This document shows positions 1 to 8,805 of a stretch of 64,000 nucleotides of DNA, in pieces; position 1 is the stretch's first letter; every line of letters starts with the position of its first letter. The translations under genes and the position numbers were made by a program. The DNA comes from Glaciecola sp965660815. GTDB taxonomy: Bacteria; Pseudomonadota; Gammaproteobacteria; Enterobacterales; Alteromonadaceae. Location: NCBI GenBank assembly GCA_965660815.1, contig CBFIBG010000005.1:110933-174932 (forward strand), written 5' to 3'. The notes beneath the pieces were generated by a model, which did not search any database, had not been told where the DNA came from, and saw only the letters and a list, made by a program, of their open reading frames with translations.

Positions 1-255
1 GGCTTTAAAAAAGCGATAGCTCATGGCATGTTTTCAAAAGCAATCGCTATTTCATGCTTGCATAATCAACAATGGCTTAATGAAGAGACCTTTCAGGTAA
101 AAACGGTTTTCATGCAACCCATTGGCTTGCCGGCTAAGTTAGATATGGTGGGCAAGGCGCTCACTATTGAGAATAGAAAAGACTTCATGTTAACCAGTGA
201 AAGCAAGTTCAAAACTCGAGTTCACCTTTTTGGCGAGGTATGCGAACTAAATTAG
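1..255 (+). CDS. MaoC-like (hot-dog fold) dehydratase, C-terminal fragment
   Basis: The reading frame is open from base 1 to a TAG at 253-255, so the gene begins outside the window and about 84 C-terminal residues are visible. The segment KAIAHGMFSKA near the start of the visible part resembles the IAHGMW-type stretch of MaoC/acyl-dehydratase hot-dog domains, and FLPAKLDM-like text (here GLPAKLDMVGK) followed by a short strand ending HLFGEV also fits their C-terminal end. Such proteins hydrate enoyl-CoA or related thioesters. The internal ATG at 28 is unlikely to be the start because homologous sequence continues upstream of it. The substrate cannot be told from this piece. It converges with nadB, 36 bp away. 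Confidence is moderate for the family and low for the function. Confidence 0.55.
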   Translation, partial: GFKKAIAHGMFSKAIAISCLHNQQWLNEETFQVKTVFMQPIGLPAKLDMVGKALTIENRKDFMLTSESKFKTRVHLFGEVCELN

Positions 256-291
256 CGCAAGCAAGTATACAAACCAGGCGAACTCGACGTA

Positions 292-1905
292 TTAATACTT
301 ATCCATGTTATTTTTATTAATTACTGTTGGACTAGGATTTTTCAAAGGCTCTGGATAATCTAGATTATAATGTAATCCTCGGCTTTCTTTTCTGCGCATA
401 GCGCAAATAACAATTAACTGAGCCACACAAACCAAATTTCTCAATTCCAACATATTATTGCTGACTTTAAAATTTGAATAGTATTCATCAATCTCTTGTT
501 TGAGCAACTGAATGCGTCGAAGCGCTCTTTCGAGCCTTTTATTGGTTCTCACAATCCCAACAAAATCCCACATAAACAGACGCAACTCATGCCAATTATG
601 CTGGATTATAACCGCTTCGTCAGAATCAATTACTCTACTTTCATCCCATGGCTTTATGGGTTTTTGATTTAATGCGCTGCGATGGTTTTTTAATATATGC
701 CTTGCACATGAATGAGCGAATACGACACACTCCAGCAAACTGTTGCTTGCCATCCTGTTGGCCCCATGCAGACCCGTGTAAGCAACTTCGCCAATAGCAT
801 AGACATTGTCTAAGTTTGTTCGTGCGTCCAAATCCGTCACAACGCCACCACAACTGTAATGTGCGGCGGGAACCACCGGGATTGGCTGTCGTGTAATATC
901 AATTCCCAAAGACCGGCATTTTCGGTAAATGTTAGGGAAGTGTTTGACAATAAAATCGCTCGGCTTGTGACTAATATCTAAATACATGCAGTCTTCGCCC
1001 AAGCGTTTCATTTCATAGTCAATCGCGCGCGCTACAATATCTCTAGGCGCCAAATCACCTCTCTCATCAAACTTATGCATAAATTTTGTCCCATCTTTAT
1101 GGCATAAAAACGCACCTTCTCCCCTAAGCGCCTCAGTAATTAGAAAGTTACCCGCATCCGGATGATATAAACAGGTTGGATGAAATTGATTAAACTCCAT
1201 ATTAGCGATGTTGCAGCCGGCGCGCCAAGCCATGGCTATTCCATCACCACTGGCGACGTCTGGATTAGACGTATACTGATATACTTTGCTGCCCCCTCCT
1301 GTGGCAAGCGCAATGAATTTTGCTCTAATTACTTCTACCGTTTCTTTTTTCCTATTCCACACATAAGCGCCAGCACAAAAATTATCGGTTTTGTCATATT
1401 TGATAAGATCTATGGCATTATAGCGTTCAAAAATATGAATGTTGTGATGATGTTTGACACTATCAGAAAGAGTGCTTTGTACTGCCTGTCCAGTCGCATC
1501 AGCAGCATGCAGTATGCGCCGGTGTGAATGTCCGCCTTCACGAGTTAGATGAAACCGTTTATTTCCATTGTCATCTTTCTCTTCATCAAAAGGAACACCA
1601 TGTTCAATCAGCCATTGCATGCTGGTCTTTGCATTTTCAGCTGTGAATCTAACTACCGATTCTTCACACAAACCCGCACCAGCTTTTAACGTATCATTTA
1701 TATGACTTTCGATAGAGTCATTATCGTCAAACACGGCCGCTATCCCACCCTGGGCATAGCGCGTTGAGCCCTCATTAATGTCACTTTTACTTAAAACAAT
1801 AACATTACAACTTTCAGCAAGATTAAGGGCAAGGCTCAATCCAGCAGCTCCACTGCCTATGACCAACAGGTCGCAGGTGTGTTCAATGTGTTGTTGTGTG
1901 TGCAT
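292..1905 (-). CDS. nadB: L-aspartate oxidase NadB
   Basis: Flavoprotein that oxidises L-aspartate to iminoaspartate, the first step of de novo NAD synthesis; NadA uses the product. The N-terminus has the FAD dinucleotide-binding loop (LLVIGSGAAGLSLAL). Further on come SKSDINEGSTRYAQGGIAA, GGGSKVYQYTSNPDVASGDGIAMAWRAG, the EALRGEGAFL segment and the HGANRMASNSLLE motif, all typical of NadB/succinate-dehydrogenase flavoproteins. The frame opens 18 codons earlier, at 1959. I prefer the ATG at 1905 because it leaves about ten residues before the FAD loop, as in E. coli NadB, while the extra residues are a hydrophilic stretch. Neither start has a clear ribosome binding site. It is divergent from rpoE, a conserved gammaproteobacterial arrangement. 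Confidence 0.95.
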   Translation of the reverse strand: MHTQQHIEHTCDLLVIGSGAAGLSLALNLAESCNVIVLSKSDINEGSTRYAQGGIAAVFDDNDSIESHINDTLKAGAGLCEESVVRFTAENAKTSMQWLIEHGVPFDEEKDDNGNKRFHLTREGGHSHRRILHAADATGQAVQSTLSDSVKHHHNIHIFERYNAIDLIKYDKTDNFCAGAYVWNRKKETVEVIRAKFIALATGGGSKVYQYTSNPDVASGDGIAMAWRAGCNIANMEFNQFHPTCLYHPDAGNFLITEALRGEGAFLCHKDGTKFMHKFDERGDLAPRDIVARAIDYEMKRLGEDCMYLDISHKPSDFIVKHFPNIYRKCRSLGIDITRQPIPVVPAAHYSCGGVVTDLDARTNLDNVYAIGEVAYTGLHGANRMASNSLLECVVFAHSCARHILKNHRSALNQKPIKPWDESRVIDSDEAVIIQHNWHELRLFMWDFVGIVRTNKRLERALRRIQLLKQEIDEYYSNFKVSNNMLELRNLVCVAQLIVICAMRRKESRGLHYNLDYPEPLKNPSPTVINKNNMDKY

Positions 1906-2139
1906 ATTTTGAGTCTGGTTGTATGAATTTGAGTCACTGTTTTTATTTTTAATGGTCATTATTTGTAATTACTTAAGCTTAGGGCAGGTCAATGTGTACT
2001 GAGTCAAATTTTGTATCAGTAACGAATAATAACAAATTTAAACTTTAAAAAAGTAATATAATCCCAATTTTATATCAAAATGAGCATCTAAACATTTTAA
2101 TCCGACGTGTTTAACATAAAGTAGATAAAATAATTTGAA

Positions 2140-2167
2140 AAAACTTATTATTAGTAATGTGGTCATA
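2140..2167 (+). promoter_or_regulatory. Candidate sigma-E promoter of the rpoE operon
   Basis: AAAACTT at 2140-2146 is followed, after a 16-nt spacer, by TCATA at 2163-2167. This resembles the sigma-E pattern (GGAACTT, about 16 nt, TCTGA/TCAAA), with mismatches in both boxes. It lies about 55 bp upstream of the chosen rpoE start, where an autoregulatory promoter is known in related bacteria. It is a pattern match only. Confidence 0.35.
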
Positions 2168-2222
2168 CCAACTAACTTGCCCGCAGCCATTAAAGTAGTA
2201 GGTTAGAGGAGAAATGGCATCA

Positions 2223-2801
2223 ATGAGCGAGCAAAAAACCGATCAAGAATTAGTAAGCATGGTGCAAAGTGGCAATAAGAATGCTTTTAACCTATTGGTT
2301 ACAAGGCATCAAAATAAAGTCATGAATATCGTTGCGCGCTATGTAAAAAATTCAGGAGATGTCGCTGATGTGACCCAAGAAGCGTTTATAAAAGCGTATA
2401 GAGCTTTGCCCAACTTCAGAGGTGAAAGTGCTTTTTATACATGGTTATATCGCATCGCTGTCAACAGTGCAAAAAACTATCTAACGTCTCAGGGACGAAA
2501 ACCACCCGCTAGCGACGTAGATGCACAGGAGGCTGATTTTTATGATGGCAGTGAGGCTCTTAAAGAGAATGCTTCACCAGAAAACAAGCTGCTTTCTGAT
2601 GAACTACAAGCAAAGTTGTTTGCGACTATCGAAAGTTTGCCTGACGACCTGCGAGCTGCAATAACGCTGCGTGAGATAGATGGATTAAGTTATGAAGAAA
2701 TAGCCGATGTGATGGAATGTCCCGTCGGGACAGTGCGCTCTAGAATTTTTAGAGCAAGAGAAGCCATTGATAAAGTAATAGTGCCTCTAATACAGAAATA
2801 G
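2223..2801 (+). CDS. rpoE: RNA polymerase sigma-E factor RpoE
   Basis: ECF sigma factor for the envelope-stress response, held at the inner membrane by RseA. Region 2 contains QEAFIKAYRALPNFRGESAFYTWLYRIAVNSAKNYL (core binding and -10 recognition). Region 4 contains LREIDGLSYEEIADVMECPVGTVRSRIFRAREAI (helix-turn-helix for -35). The frame also has an ATG at 2214, but AGAGGAG at 2205-2211 lies only 2 nt before it and 11 nt before the ATG at 2223. Starting at 2223 gives MSEQKTDQEL, which matches the E. coli N-terminus, and 192 residues against 191. It is the first gene of rpoE-rseA-rseB-rseC. Confidence 0.97.
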   Translation: MSEQKTDQELVSMVQSGNKNAFNLLVTRHQNKVMNIVARYVKNSGDVADVTQEAFIKAYRALPNFRGESAFYTWLYRIAVNSAKNYLTSQGRKPPASDVDAQEADFYDGSEALKENASPENKLLSDELQAKLFATIESLPDDLRAAITLREIDGLSYEEIADVMECPVGTVRSRIFRAREAIDKVIVPLIQK

Positions 2802-2933
2802 TATGTGCAAGCAGGCTATTTTGTGTACACTATTCGAGTGTTTCAAAGTTAAGTGTAAATTTTTGTACAAACAAATTGAACCATTTCTAATTTTAAAATA
2901 CTAAACACTAACTGGTATCAAGGTTGTGAGTAT

Positions 2934-3548
2934 ATGACTCAAGAATATGAAAAGTTGTCGGCATTAGTAGACGGAGAGTTTGACTCCGAACCATCTAATT
3001 CAGAAAGTATAATAAAAGCCATTAGCGAAAATTCTGAGCTAAATAGTAAATGGAAAAGCTATCACTTGACGCGCGATTTAATGAGAAACGATGCATCTAG
3101 TGATATTAGTTTTGATATAAGCGCTAGGGTAGCAGAAGCCCTTGATAATGAACTGCCAATTGTTGCTCCGAAACGTAACTGGAGAGAGCAACCGGTCATC
3201 GCTGCAGTTCTGCCAATATTGAGACAAAGTGGACAACTGGCTATGGTAGCGTGCGTCACCGCCTTAGTTATTTTTGGTTTTCAAACGTACAATCAACCAG
3301 AAACTTCAGATCCTTTTAGTACCGCGCCTCCCATTCTTGGCCCACAGGGTGGACTAGCACCAGTAAGTTTGCCGAGCAACACATCGTCCGAAGAGCGAAT
3401 GAATCAACTACTGGAGCAAAGACGCCAGATTAACGCTTTGATCCAAGACCACTTGAGACAGCAAAAATTGCGCTCAGTGGCCAATCAAGCTGTGCAAATA
3501 AATCCGAATGATACAAACAACGAAGAACTTTCAAGCGATAAACCATAA
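2934..3548 (+). CDS. rseA: Anti-sigma-E factor RseA
   Basis: Single-pass inner-membrane anti-sigma factor that sequesters RpoE until the DegS/RseP proteases cut it. The cytoplasmic N-terminal domain (about residues 1-75) begins YEKLSALVDGEFD and contains WKSYHLTRDLMRND and FDISARVAEAL, matching RseA. One hydrophobic segment at about 100-116 (LAMVACVTALVIFGF) is the membrane anchor. The remainder is periplasmic and ends in a glutamine-rich stretch (MNQLLEQRRQINALIQDHLRQQ) expected to contact RseB. A 132-bp gap separates it from rpoE, wider than in many relatives, so a separate transcript start is possible, but I saw no convincing promoter. AAGG lies 10 nt before the ATG. Confidence 0.95.
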   Translation: MTQEYEKLSALVDGEFDSEPSNSESIIKAISENSELNSKWKSYHLTRDLMRNDASSDISFDISARVAEALDNELPIVAPKRNWREQPVIAAVLPILRQSGQLAMVACVTALVIFGFQTYNQPETSDPFSTAPPILGPQGGLAPVSLPSNTSSEERMNQLLEQRRQINALIQDHLRQQKLRSVANQAVQINPNDTNNEELSSDKP

Positions 3549-3552
3549 TTTC

Positions 3553-4608
3553 ATGAAGTCATTGGTATTTGAAAAACCGTTGCAGACCCTCTTGTTTGCA
3601 ACGTTTTTTTTTGTTTTTACTTGTCCGTTTAATACAAGTGCACAAACAGATACACCAGAGCCGACTATTAGCGAAACAGAGCGCTCTAATTCTGATGACT
3701 CACAGTTTGATGTCTTATCTGCTCACGCTTGGATGCAAAGGCTTACTGATTCGGTAAATACCGCACCATTTGAAATAAGCTTTGTAGTTTCTGTACCAGG
3801 AAGAGATACCCTTCCTTATGTGTGGCGTCACGCTATCTTGGAGTCAGGGCTTGAAGTTGAGCAACTTAGTTTACTTAATGGCCCCGGGTTTGAGCAAATT
3901 AGAATCGACAATAAAGTCAGTGTGTTTGAACCTGGACACACTCCAGTAAGTGTAAGAGCCTCTGTTATAGATGGTCCGATACCACATGCGTTTATTCATG
4001 ATCCTGATTTGTTGAATGATGGATATGACATTTTACTTATGGGGCGAAATCGAATTTCAGGTAAAATGGCTCAACAAATTAGAGTAATAAGTAAGGATAA
4101 AACTCGCTATCAATACCACCTTTGGTTAGATGAAGAGAGTGGCTTGTTACTTAAACAGAACATGTATGACCTGCAAGGTAATTTATTAGAACAGATACAG
4201 GTAACTCGGCTGATTATAGACGACAGCGTGAAAACTCAATTTTTGAACTTACAGGAAAACCAACTTCCGCCAGTTTCAAGAGCGTTTCTGCAGGAAAATA
4301 GTCAATTGCCTTGGACGTTGGAGTTTATGCCTGTTGGAATGCAAAAAGTATCACAAAATCTTCGGCGTATACCGATTACCAATCAATTAGCAGAATATTT
4401 GATGATAAGTGATGGGTTAGTAGACGTGTCAATTTACGTTACCCAAGCCATAGAATCGAATCAAGATGACTTAGCTTTAACGTCTGACGCAAAGTCTATA
4501 GTGTCTATATCAGATGGTCGATATCAGGTTACAGTGATTGGGGAAATACCCCTAGATACGGCCACTAAATTAGCGAACTCCATTGTATTAATCGATGGTA
4601 ATAGATAA
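3553..4608 (+). CDS. rseB: Sigma-E regulatory periplasmic protein RseB
   Basis: Periplasmic partner of RseA. RseB binds the periplasmic part of RseA, shields it from DegS, and senses mislocalised lipopolysaccharide or lipoprotein. The ATG at 3553 gives a signal peptide (MKSLVFEKPLQTLLFATFFF... ending NTSAQ), so I place the start there rather than at the in-frame ATG at 3508 inside rseA. From the second start the product is 351 residues. The MucB/RseB core is recognisable in DVLSAHAWMQRL, in YHLWLDEESGLLLKQNMYDLQGNLLEQIQ, and in the C-terminal domain with ISDGLVDVSIYV and YQVTVIGEIPLDTATKLANSI. It starts 4 nt after rseA and is followed after 2 nt by rseC. Confidence 0.93.
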   Translation: MKSLVFEKPLQTLLFATFFFVFTCPFNTSAQTDTPEPTISETERSNSDDSQFDVLSAHAWMQRLTDSVNTAPFEISFVVSVPGRDTLPYVWRHAILESGLEVEQLSLLNGPGFEQIRIDNKVSVFEPGHTPVSVRASVIDGPIPHAFIHDPDLLNDGYDILLMGRNRISGKMAQQIRVISKDKTRYQYHLWLDEESGLLLKQNMYDLQGNLLEQIQVTRLIIDDSVKTQFLNLQENQLPPVSRAFLQENSQLPWTLEFMPVGMQKVSQNLRRIPITNQLAEYLMISDGLVDVSIYVTQAIESNQDDLALTSDAKSIVSISDGRYQVTVIGEIPLDTATKLANSIVLIDGNR

Positions 4609-4610
4609 GT

Positions 4611-5099
4611 ATGATCGAAGAAACTGGAACTGTGGTGGCTGTGGATGGAAATAAAGCTTGGGTAGAAACTTCAGTCAAGACAACCTGCTCGTCTTGCACA
4701 GCGAGCGATTCATGCCCAACGACCACAATTGCAAAAGCCTTTTCACCAAAACCAGAGCATATATTAATTGATACTCCTTGCGAACTGGTTGTTGGTCAAC
4801 AGGTAAAAATCGGGATCAATGAATCTGCATTGATAAACGCTTCTATAATGATTTATATATTGCCAATATTCGCATTGATTGCGACGTCAACTTTATTGAA
4901 TATGGTTATGCCCAATCTTCATGAGCTTGTTATTCTAATGTTTGGATGTGTGTCTTCTTTTCTGTGCTATTGGTGGGTATCTGCTTCCTCTAAAAAACCA
5001 AACAATAAAAGTAAATTTAAGCCTGTATTCTTGGGGGCTACTCAACATCAAGTGGCAACTAAAAAACACGAAATACCCGTACATAAACTCAATGAATGA
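4611..5099 (+). CDS. rseC: RseC/MucC family protein
   Basis: Inner-membrane protein encoded last in the sigma-E operon. It is known as a mild positive modulator of sigma-E in E. coli and, in relatives, is linked to redox or Rsx functions; its biochemical role is unsettled. The N-terminal half begins MIEETGTVVAVDGNKAWVETSVK and carries cysteines 26, 29 and 35 (CSSC...C), the conserved cysteine group of the family. Two hydrophobic segments follow at roughly 75-93 and 100-118. The C-terminus is longer and more basic than I expect for the family. It starts 2 nt after the rseB stop, so translation is probably coupled. Confidence 0.9.
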   Translation: MIEETGTVVAVDGNKAWVETSVKTTCSSCTASDSCPTTTIAKAFSPKPEHILIDTPCELVVGQQVKIGINESALINASIMIYILPIFALIATSTLLNMVMPNLHELVILMFGCVSSFLCYWWVSASSKKPNNKSKFKPVFLGATQHQVATKKHEIPVHKLNE

Positions 5100-5436
5100 T
5101 TCACGCGACACAAATACCTAAGGCCTTTGAGTTTGGTAGGTTAAAAATAACAACTATCAGCATAATTGCTTACACTTAATCACATCAATTCAGGCGGAAA
5201 TAGTCGCAATTTGCTTCACAAAAAGGTACTATCTGCACGCTTTTTGCTATCGCATCTTTTCCCTAGAGTACGGCAGAACTTAGCAAGTAACTACACCAGA
5301 CAATAAACGGGTTAGGGTGTTGACTAAGTTTCGATGAGGACTGAAAACTAAGCGGATAAGAGTGTAATGAGCTTTATTTTTGAACACAATCCATGTCACC
5401 TTTGCTGTGATTATACCTAGGTAGTTTATTAACTGT
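5100..5436. other. Intergenic region between rseC and lepA, nothing recognised
   Basis: This is 337 bp without a gene. I found no strong hairpin with a T tract and no good -35/-10 pair. GAACTT at 5276-5281 looks like a sigma-E -35 box, but nothing resembling its -10 lies at the right distance. The lepA promoter is presumably here but cannot be placed. Confidence 0.5.
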
Positions 5437-7233
5437 ATGCAACTTAAAAATATTCGAAATTTTAGTATCATCGCTCATATTGATCATGGTAAATCTACTT
5501 TGTCAGACCGCTTGATACAAGAGTGCGGAGGACTTACTAACCGAGAAATGGCTGAGCAGGTGCTTGACTCAATGGATATCGAGCGAGAAAGAGGCATAAC
5601 CATAAAGGCGCAAAGTGTAACTTTACATTATACCGCCAAAAACGGAGAAACCTACCAGCTCAATTTTATTGATACTCCTGGTCACGTGGATTTTAGCTAT
5701 GAAGTATCGCGTTCATTGGCGGCGTGTGAAGGCGCTTTGCTTGTGGTCGATGCGGGACAGGGAGTTGAAGCTCAAACACTGGCAAACTGCTATACAGCAA
5801 TTGATTTGGATATGGAAGTAGTGCCCATCTTAAATAAAATCGACCTTCCACAAGCCGAGCCGGAAAGGGTTGCTGAAGAAATTGAAGATATTGTTGGCAT
5901 TGATGCAATAGACGCAGTTCGCTGTTCGGCTAAAACCGGAGTTGGTATTATCGATGTGTTGGAAGTAATTGTGAACAAAATACCACCTCCAACTGGCAAC
6001 AGTGATGCTCCACTTGAAGCGCTTATTATCGATTCATGGTTTGACAAGTATCAAGGAGTTGTATCTTTGGTTCGAATTGTAAATGGCGAGCTAAATACTA
6101 AAGACAAAATAAAAATTATGTCTACCGATACTATTCATCAAGCGGATAAAATTGGCGTATTTACTCCAAAGCAAACAGAAAAAAGTACACTAAAGACCGG
6201 TGAAGTTGGATTTATAATTGCGGGCATAAAAGAAATACATGGAGCCCCTGTTGGAGATACAATAACCTTAGCCAAAAATCCAACCGATAAAGCATTGCCT
6301 GGATTTAAAAAAATAAAACCACAGGTTTACGCCGGCTTATTTCCCGTAAGTTCAGATGATTACGAAGATTTTAGAGATGCGCTATCAAAGTTAAGTTTAA
6401 ATGATGCCTCCTTGTTTTATGAACCAGAAAGTTCAAGTGCTCTTGGTTTTGGGTTTAGAATTGGGTTTCTTGGTATGTTGCACATGGAAATTATCCAAGA
6501 ACGTTTAGAGCGCGAATACGACCTTGATCTAATAACGACTGCACCAACGGTTGTTTACGAGGTTAAAACCACTAAAGGCGAAGTGCTAAAAGTAGATAAC
6601 CCGTCAAAACTCCCAGCGATAAATGACATTGAAGAAATTCGAGAACCTATAGTGACGGCCAATATCCTAGTACCGTCCGAATATCTTGGAAATGTGATCA
6701 CATTGTGTGTTGATAAGCGCGGAGTGCAAACCAGCATGGTTTATCATGGTAAACAGGTTGCCATTACCTATGATCTGCCAATGGCAGAGGTTGTATTGGA
6801 TTTCTTTGATAGATTAAAATCAACAAGTCGCGGATTTGCTTCGCTCGATTATAATTTTACTCGTTTCCAAGCTGCAGACATGTGCCGCCTCGATATTCTT
6901 ATTAATTCAGAAAGAGTAGATGCGCTGGCCATTATTACTCATAAAGACAACGCCCCATACAGAGGTCGAGATTTAGTAGATAAGCTTAGGGAATTAATTC
7001 CACGGCAAATGTTTGATATTGCAATCCAAGCAGCAATAGGAAATCACGTAATAGCAAGAAGCACTGTAAAGCAGTTGCGCAAGAACGTAATTGCAAAATG
7101 TTATGGTGGTGACGTAAGTCGTAAGAAAAAGCTGTTGCAAAAGCAAAAAGAAGGTAAAAAGCGCATGAAACAGGTAGGAAATGTTGAATTACCGCAGGAT
7201 GCATTTTTAGCCATACTCAAGGTGGATAATTAA
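5437..7233 (+). CDS. lepA: Elongation factor 4 (LepA)
   Basis: Ribosome-associated GTPase that back-translocates or remodels stalled ribosomes and aids 30S biogenesis. Its 598 residues match the family length (599 in E. coli). The G1 loop AHIDHGKST is at residues 13-21, switch I follows with RERGITIKAQSVTL, G3 is DTPGHVDF near 78, and G4 is NKIDLP near 132. The LepA-specific C-terminal domain ends with GGDVSRKKKLLQKQKEGKKRMKQVG...PQDAFLAIL. The start MQLKNIRNFSIIAHIDHGKST aligns with the family N-terminus, although no good Shine-Dalgarno precedes it. The stop overlaps the lepB ATG by one base (TAATG). Confidence 0.98.
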   Translation: MQLKNIRNFSIIAHIDHGKSTLSDRLIQECGGLTNREMAEQVLDSMDIERERGITIKAQSVTLHYTAKNGETYQLNFIDTPGHVDFSYEVSRSLAACEGALLVVDAGQGVEAQTLANCYTAIDLDMEVVPILNKIDLPQAEPERVAEEIEDIVGIDAIDAVRCSAKTGVGIIDVLEVIVNKIPPPTGNSDAPLEALIIDSWFDKYQGVVSLVRIVNGELNTKDKIKIMSTDTIHQADKIGVFTPKQTEKSTLKTGEVGFIIAGIKEIHGAPVGDTITLAKNPTDKALPGFKKIKPQVYAGLFPVSSDDYEDFRDALSKLSLNDASLFYEPESSSALGFGFRIGFLGMLHMEIIQERLEREYDLDLITTAPTVVYEVKTTKGEVLKVDNPSKLPAINDIEEIREPIVTANILVPSEYLGNVITLCVDKRGVQTSMVYHGKQVAITYDLPMAEVVLDFFDRLKSTSRGFASLDYNFTRFQAADMCRLDILINSERVDALAIITHKDNAPYRGRDLVDKLRELIPRQMFDIAIQAAIGNHVIARSTVKQLRKNVIAKCYGGDVSRKKKLLQKQKEGKKRMKQVGNVELPQDAFLAILKVDN

Positions 7234-8090
7234 TGGCAAATTATTTTTCGATATTTCTAGTACTCATTAGCATTATTACTGGTGTCGTGTGGTTGGTATA
7301 CAAGTTAAAATTTGCTCCAAAACGCACTGATGGTCAGTCAAAAGAAGAATACGAGGCTGTTTACGAGCAGTCTATGCCAGCGAGTGTCGATTTTTGTAAA
7401 CAAATGTTCCCCATCTTTTTTGGCGTTATGGTGTTCCGTTCTTTCATCTATGAGCCTTTTCAAATCCCTTCTGGTTCCATGTTTCCGACTTTATTGGTTG
7501 GCGATTTTTTATTGGTAGAAAAATTTGCCTACAGCCTAAAAGATCCTGTGATGCGGAGTGAAATAGTAGACACAGGTGAAGTAAAGCGCGGTGATGTAGT
7601 TGTCTTCAAATACCCTGATGATGAACGCATGGATTATATAAAGCGTGTGGTCGGCTTGCCAGGCGAAACTATTTATTACCGGCGTAAACAAATTTTTATT
7701 AAACCTAAATGTGTTGGTCAATCGCCTTGTCCTCCGGAAATTCCGATATCTTTGAAGTCGATTGGCCGGGGTAACGTAGAGGAACATGGCGAAAACTGGC
7801 CTATGTTTATTGAGCAGTTAGGGGAAGTAGAGCATACAATCCTTAAAAATCCTAGAAGGCTTGAGCCAACAGGCATGTACGTGGTGCCTGAAGGGCATTA
7901 CTTTGTTATGGGTGACAACAGAGATAACTCACAGGATAGCAGAGCTTGGGGATATGTGCCTGAAAATAACATAGTTGGTAAGGCGGTATTCATTTGGATG
8001 AGTTTTGAATTCGGGCGAGACGAATCAGATTTCCTTCCAACATTTTTGCCTACTGGTATCAGGTTTCATAGAATTGGAACTATTAATTAG
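7233..8090 (+). CDS. lepB: Signal peptidase I
   Basis: Inner-membrane serine protease that removes signal peptides from exported proteins. Two membrane segments are visible, at about 4-23 and 58-72. The catalytic serine is Ser82 in IPSGSMFPT and the general-base lysine is Lys137 in DYIKRVVGLPGE. The S26 box GDNRDNSQDSRAWGYVP is near the C-terminus. The arrangement (two transmembrane helices, then the periplasmic domain) and the length of 285 fit the gammaproteobacterial enzyme, though it is shorter than the 324-residue E. coli form. It overlaps the lepA stop by one base, so the two are translationally coupled. Confidence 0.97.
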   Translation: MANYFSIFLVLISIITGVVWLVYKLKFAPKRTDGQSKEEYEAVYEQSMPASVDFCKQMFPIFFGVMVFRSFIYEPFQIPSGSMFPTLLVGDFLLVEKFAYSLKDPVMRSEIVDTGEVKRGDVVVFKYPDDERMDYIKRVVGLPGETIYYRRKQIFIKPKCVGQSPCPPEIPISLKSIGRGNVEEHGENWPMFIEQLGEVEHTILKNPRRLEPTGMYVVPEGHYFVMGDNRDNSQDSRAWGYVPENNIVGKAVFIWMSFEFGRDESDFLPTFLPTGIRFHRIGTIN

Positions 8091-8127
8091 TTCTAAAAAA
8101 TCATATGAGACCAACGAGGAGACATTT

Positions 8128-8805
8128 TTGGCTGAGTCAAACACTGTACTTCCACAGCAATTAAGCTATACATTTAACAATATTTCTTTGTTAGAGCAGG
8201 CACTTACTCACAGAAGTGCGTCAAAACAGCACAACGAACGACTGGAGTTCTTAGGTGATGCTGTCTTAGGTATGGTTGTAGCCGAAATTTTGTTCGATAA
8301 ATTTCCAAACTTGCCAGAAGGCAAATTGACAAGAATGCGTTCAAATCTCGTGAAAGGAACCACATTGGCCACTATCGCTAAAGAACTATCGATAGGCCCT
8401 TTAATCAAGTTAGGGCCAGGCGAACTTAAGAGTGGTGGCAGAAGACGCGAATCAATCCTTGCTGATGCAGTAGAGTCAATAATTGGAGCCGTATACCTTG
8501 ATGGCGGGTTTGACGCGGCTCGACAGTTGATCGAGCGGCTATTTACAGCTCGGCTAAAAAGCTTAGATCCAAATGAAGTTATTAAAGATAATAAAACCCA
8601 GTTGCAAGAGTACTTGCAGTCCAAACAGGTTTCTCTGCCAGAGTACAGTGTAGTTGAAATATCCGGCAAAGATCACGCTCAGACTTTTTTAGTAAGCTGC
8701 GAGATTAAAGAACTCAAAGTACGAGCCGTTGGAAAAGGTCGAAGCAGAAGAATAGCAGAACAAGAAGCCGCAAAATTGATATTAGAGAATTTAAAAAATG
8801 AGTAA
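8128..8805 (+). CDS. rnc: Ribonuclease III
   Basis: Double-strand-specific endoribonuclease that processes rRNA precursors and regulates mRNAs. The signature ERLEFLGDAVL is at residues 37-47 (Glu40 and Asp44 in the active site). A second acidic pair lies in ILADAVESIIGAVYLDGG. A C-terminal dsRNA-binding domain starts near 155 (NKTQLQEYLQSKQVSLPEY) and ends GKGRSRRIAEQEAAKLILE. The frame extends upstream into lepB, but TTG at 8128 is the best start: GAGGAG at 8116-8121 precedes it by 6 nt and the resulting 225 residues match the usual 226. It overlaps era by 8 bp. Confidence 0.97.
   Translation: MAESNTVLPQQLSYTFNNISLLEQALTHRSASKQHNERLEFLGDAVLGMVVAEILFDKFPNLPEGKLTRMRSNLVKGTTLATIAKELSIGPLIKLGPGELKSGGRRRESILADAVESIIGAVYLDGGFDAARQLIERLFTARLKSLDPNEVIKDNKTQLQEYLQSKQVSLPEYSVVEISGKDHAQTFLVSCEIKELKVRAVGKGRSRRIAEQEAAKLILENLKNE

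Noticed and set aside
5276..5281. GAACTT as a sigma-E -35 box upstream of lepA
   Set aside because: No TCTGA/TCAAA-like element lies 15-17 nt downstream.
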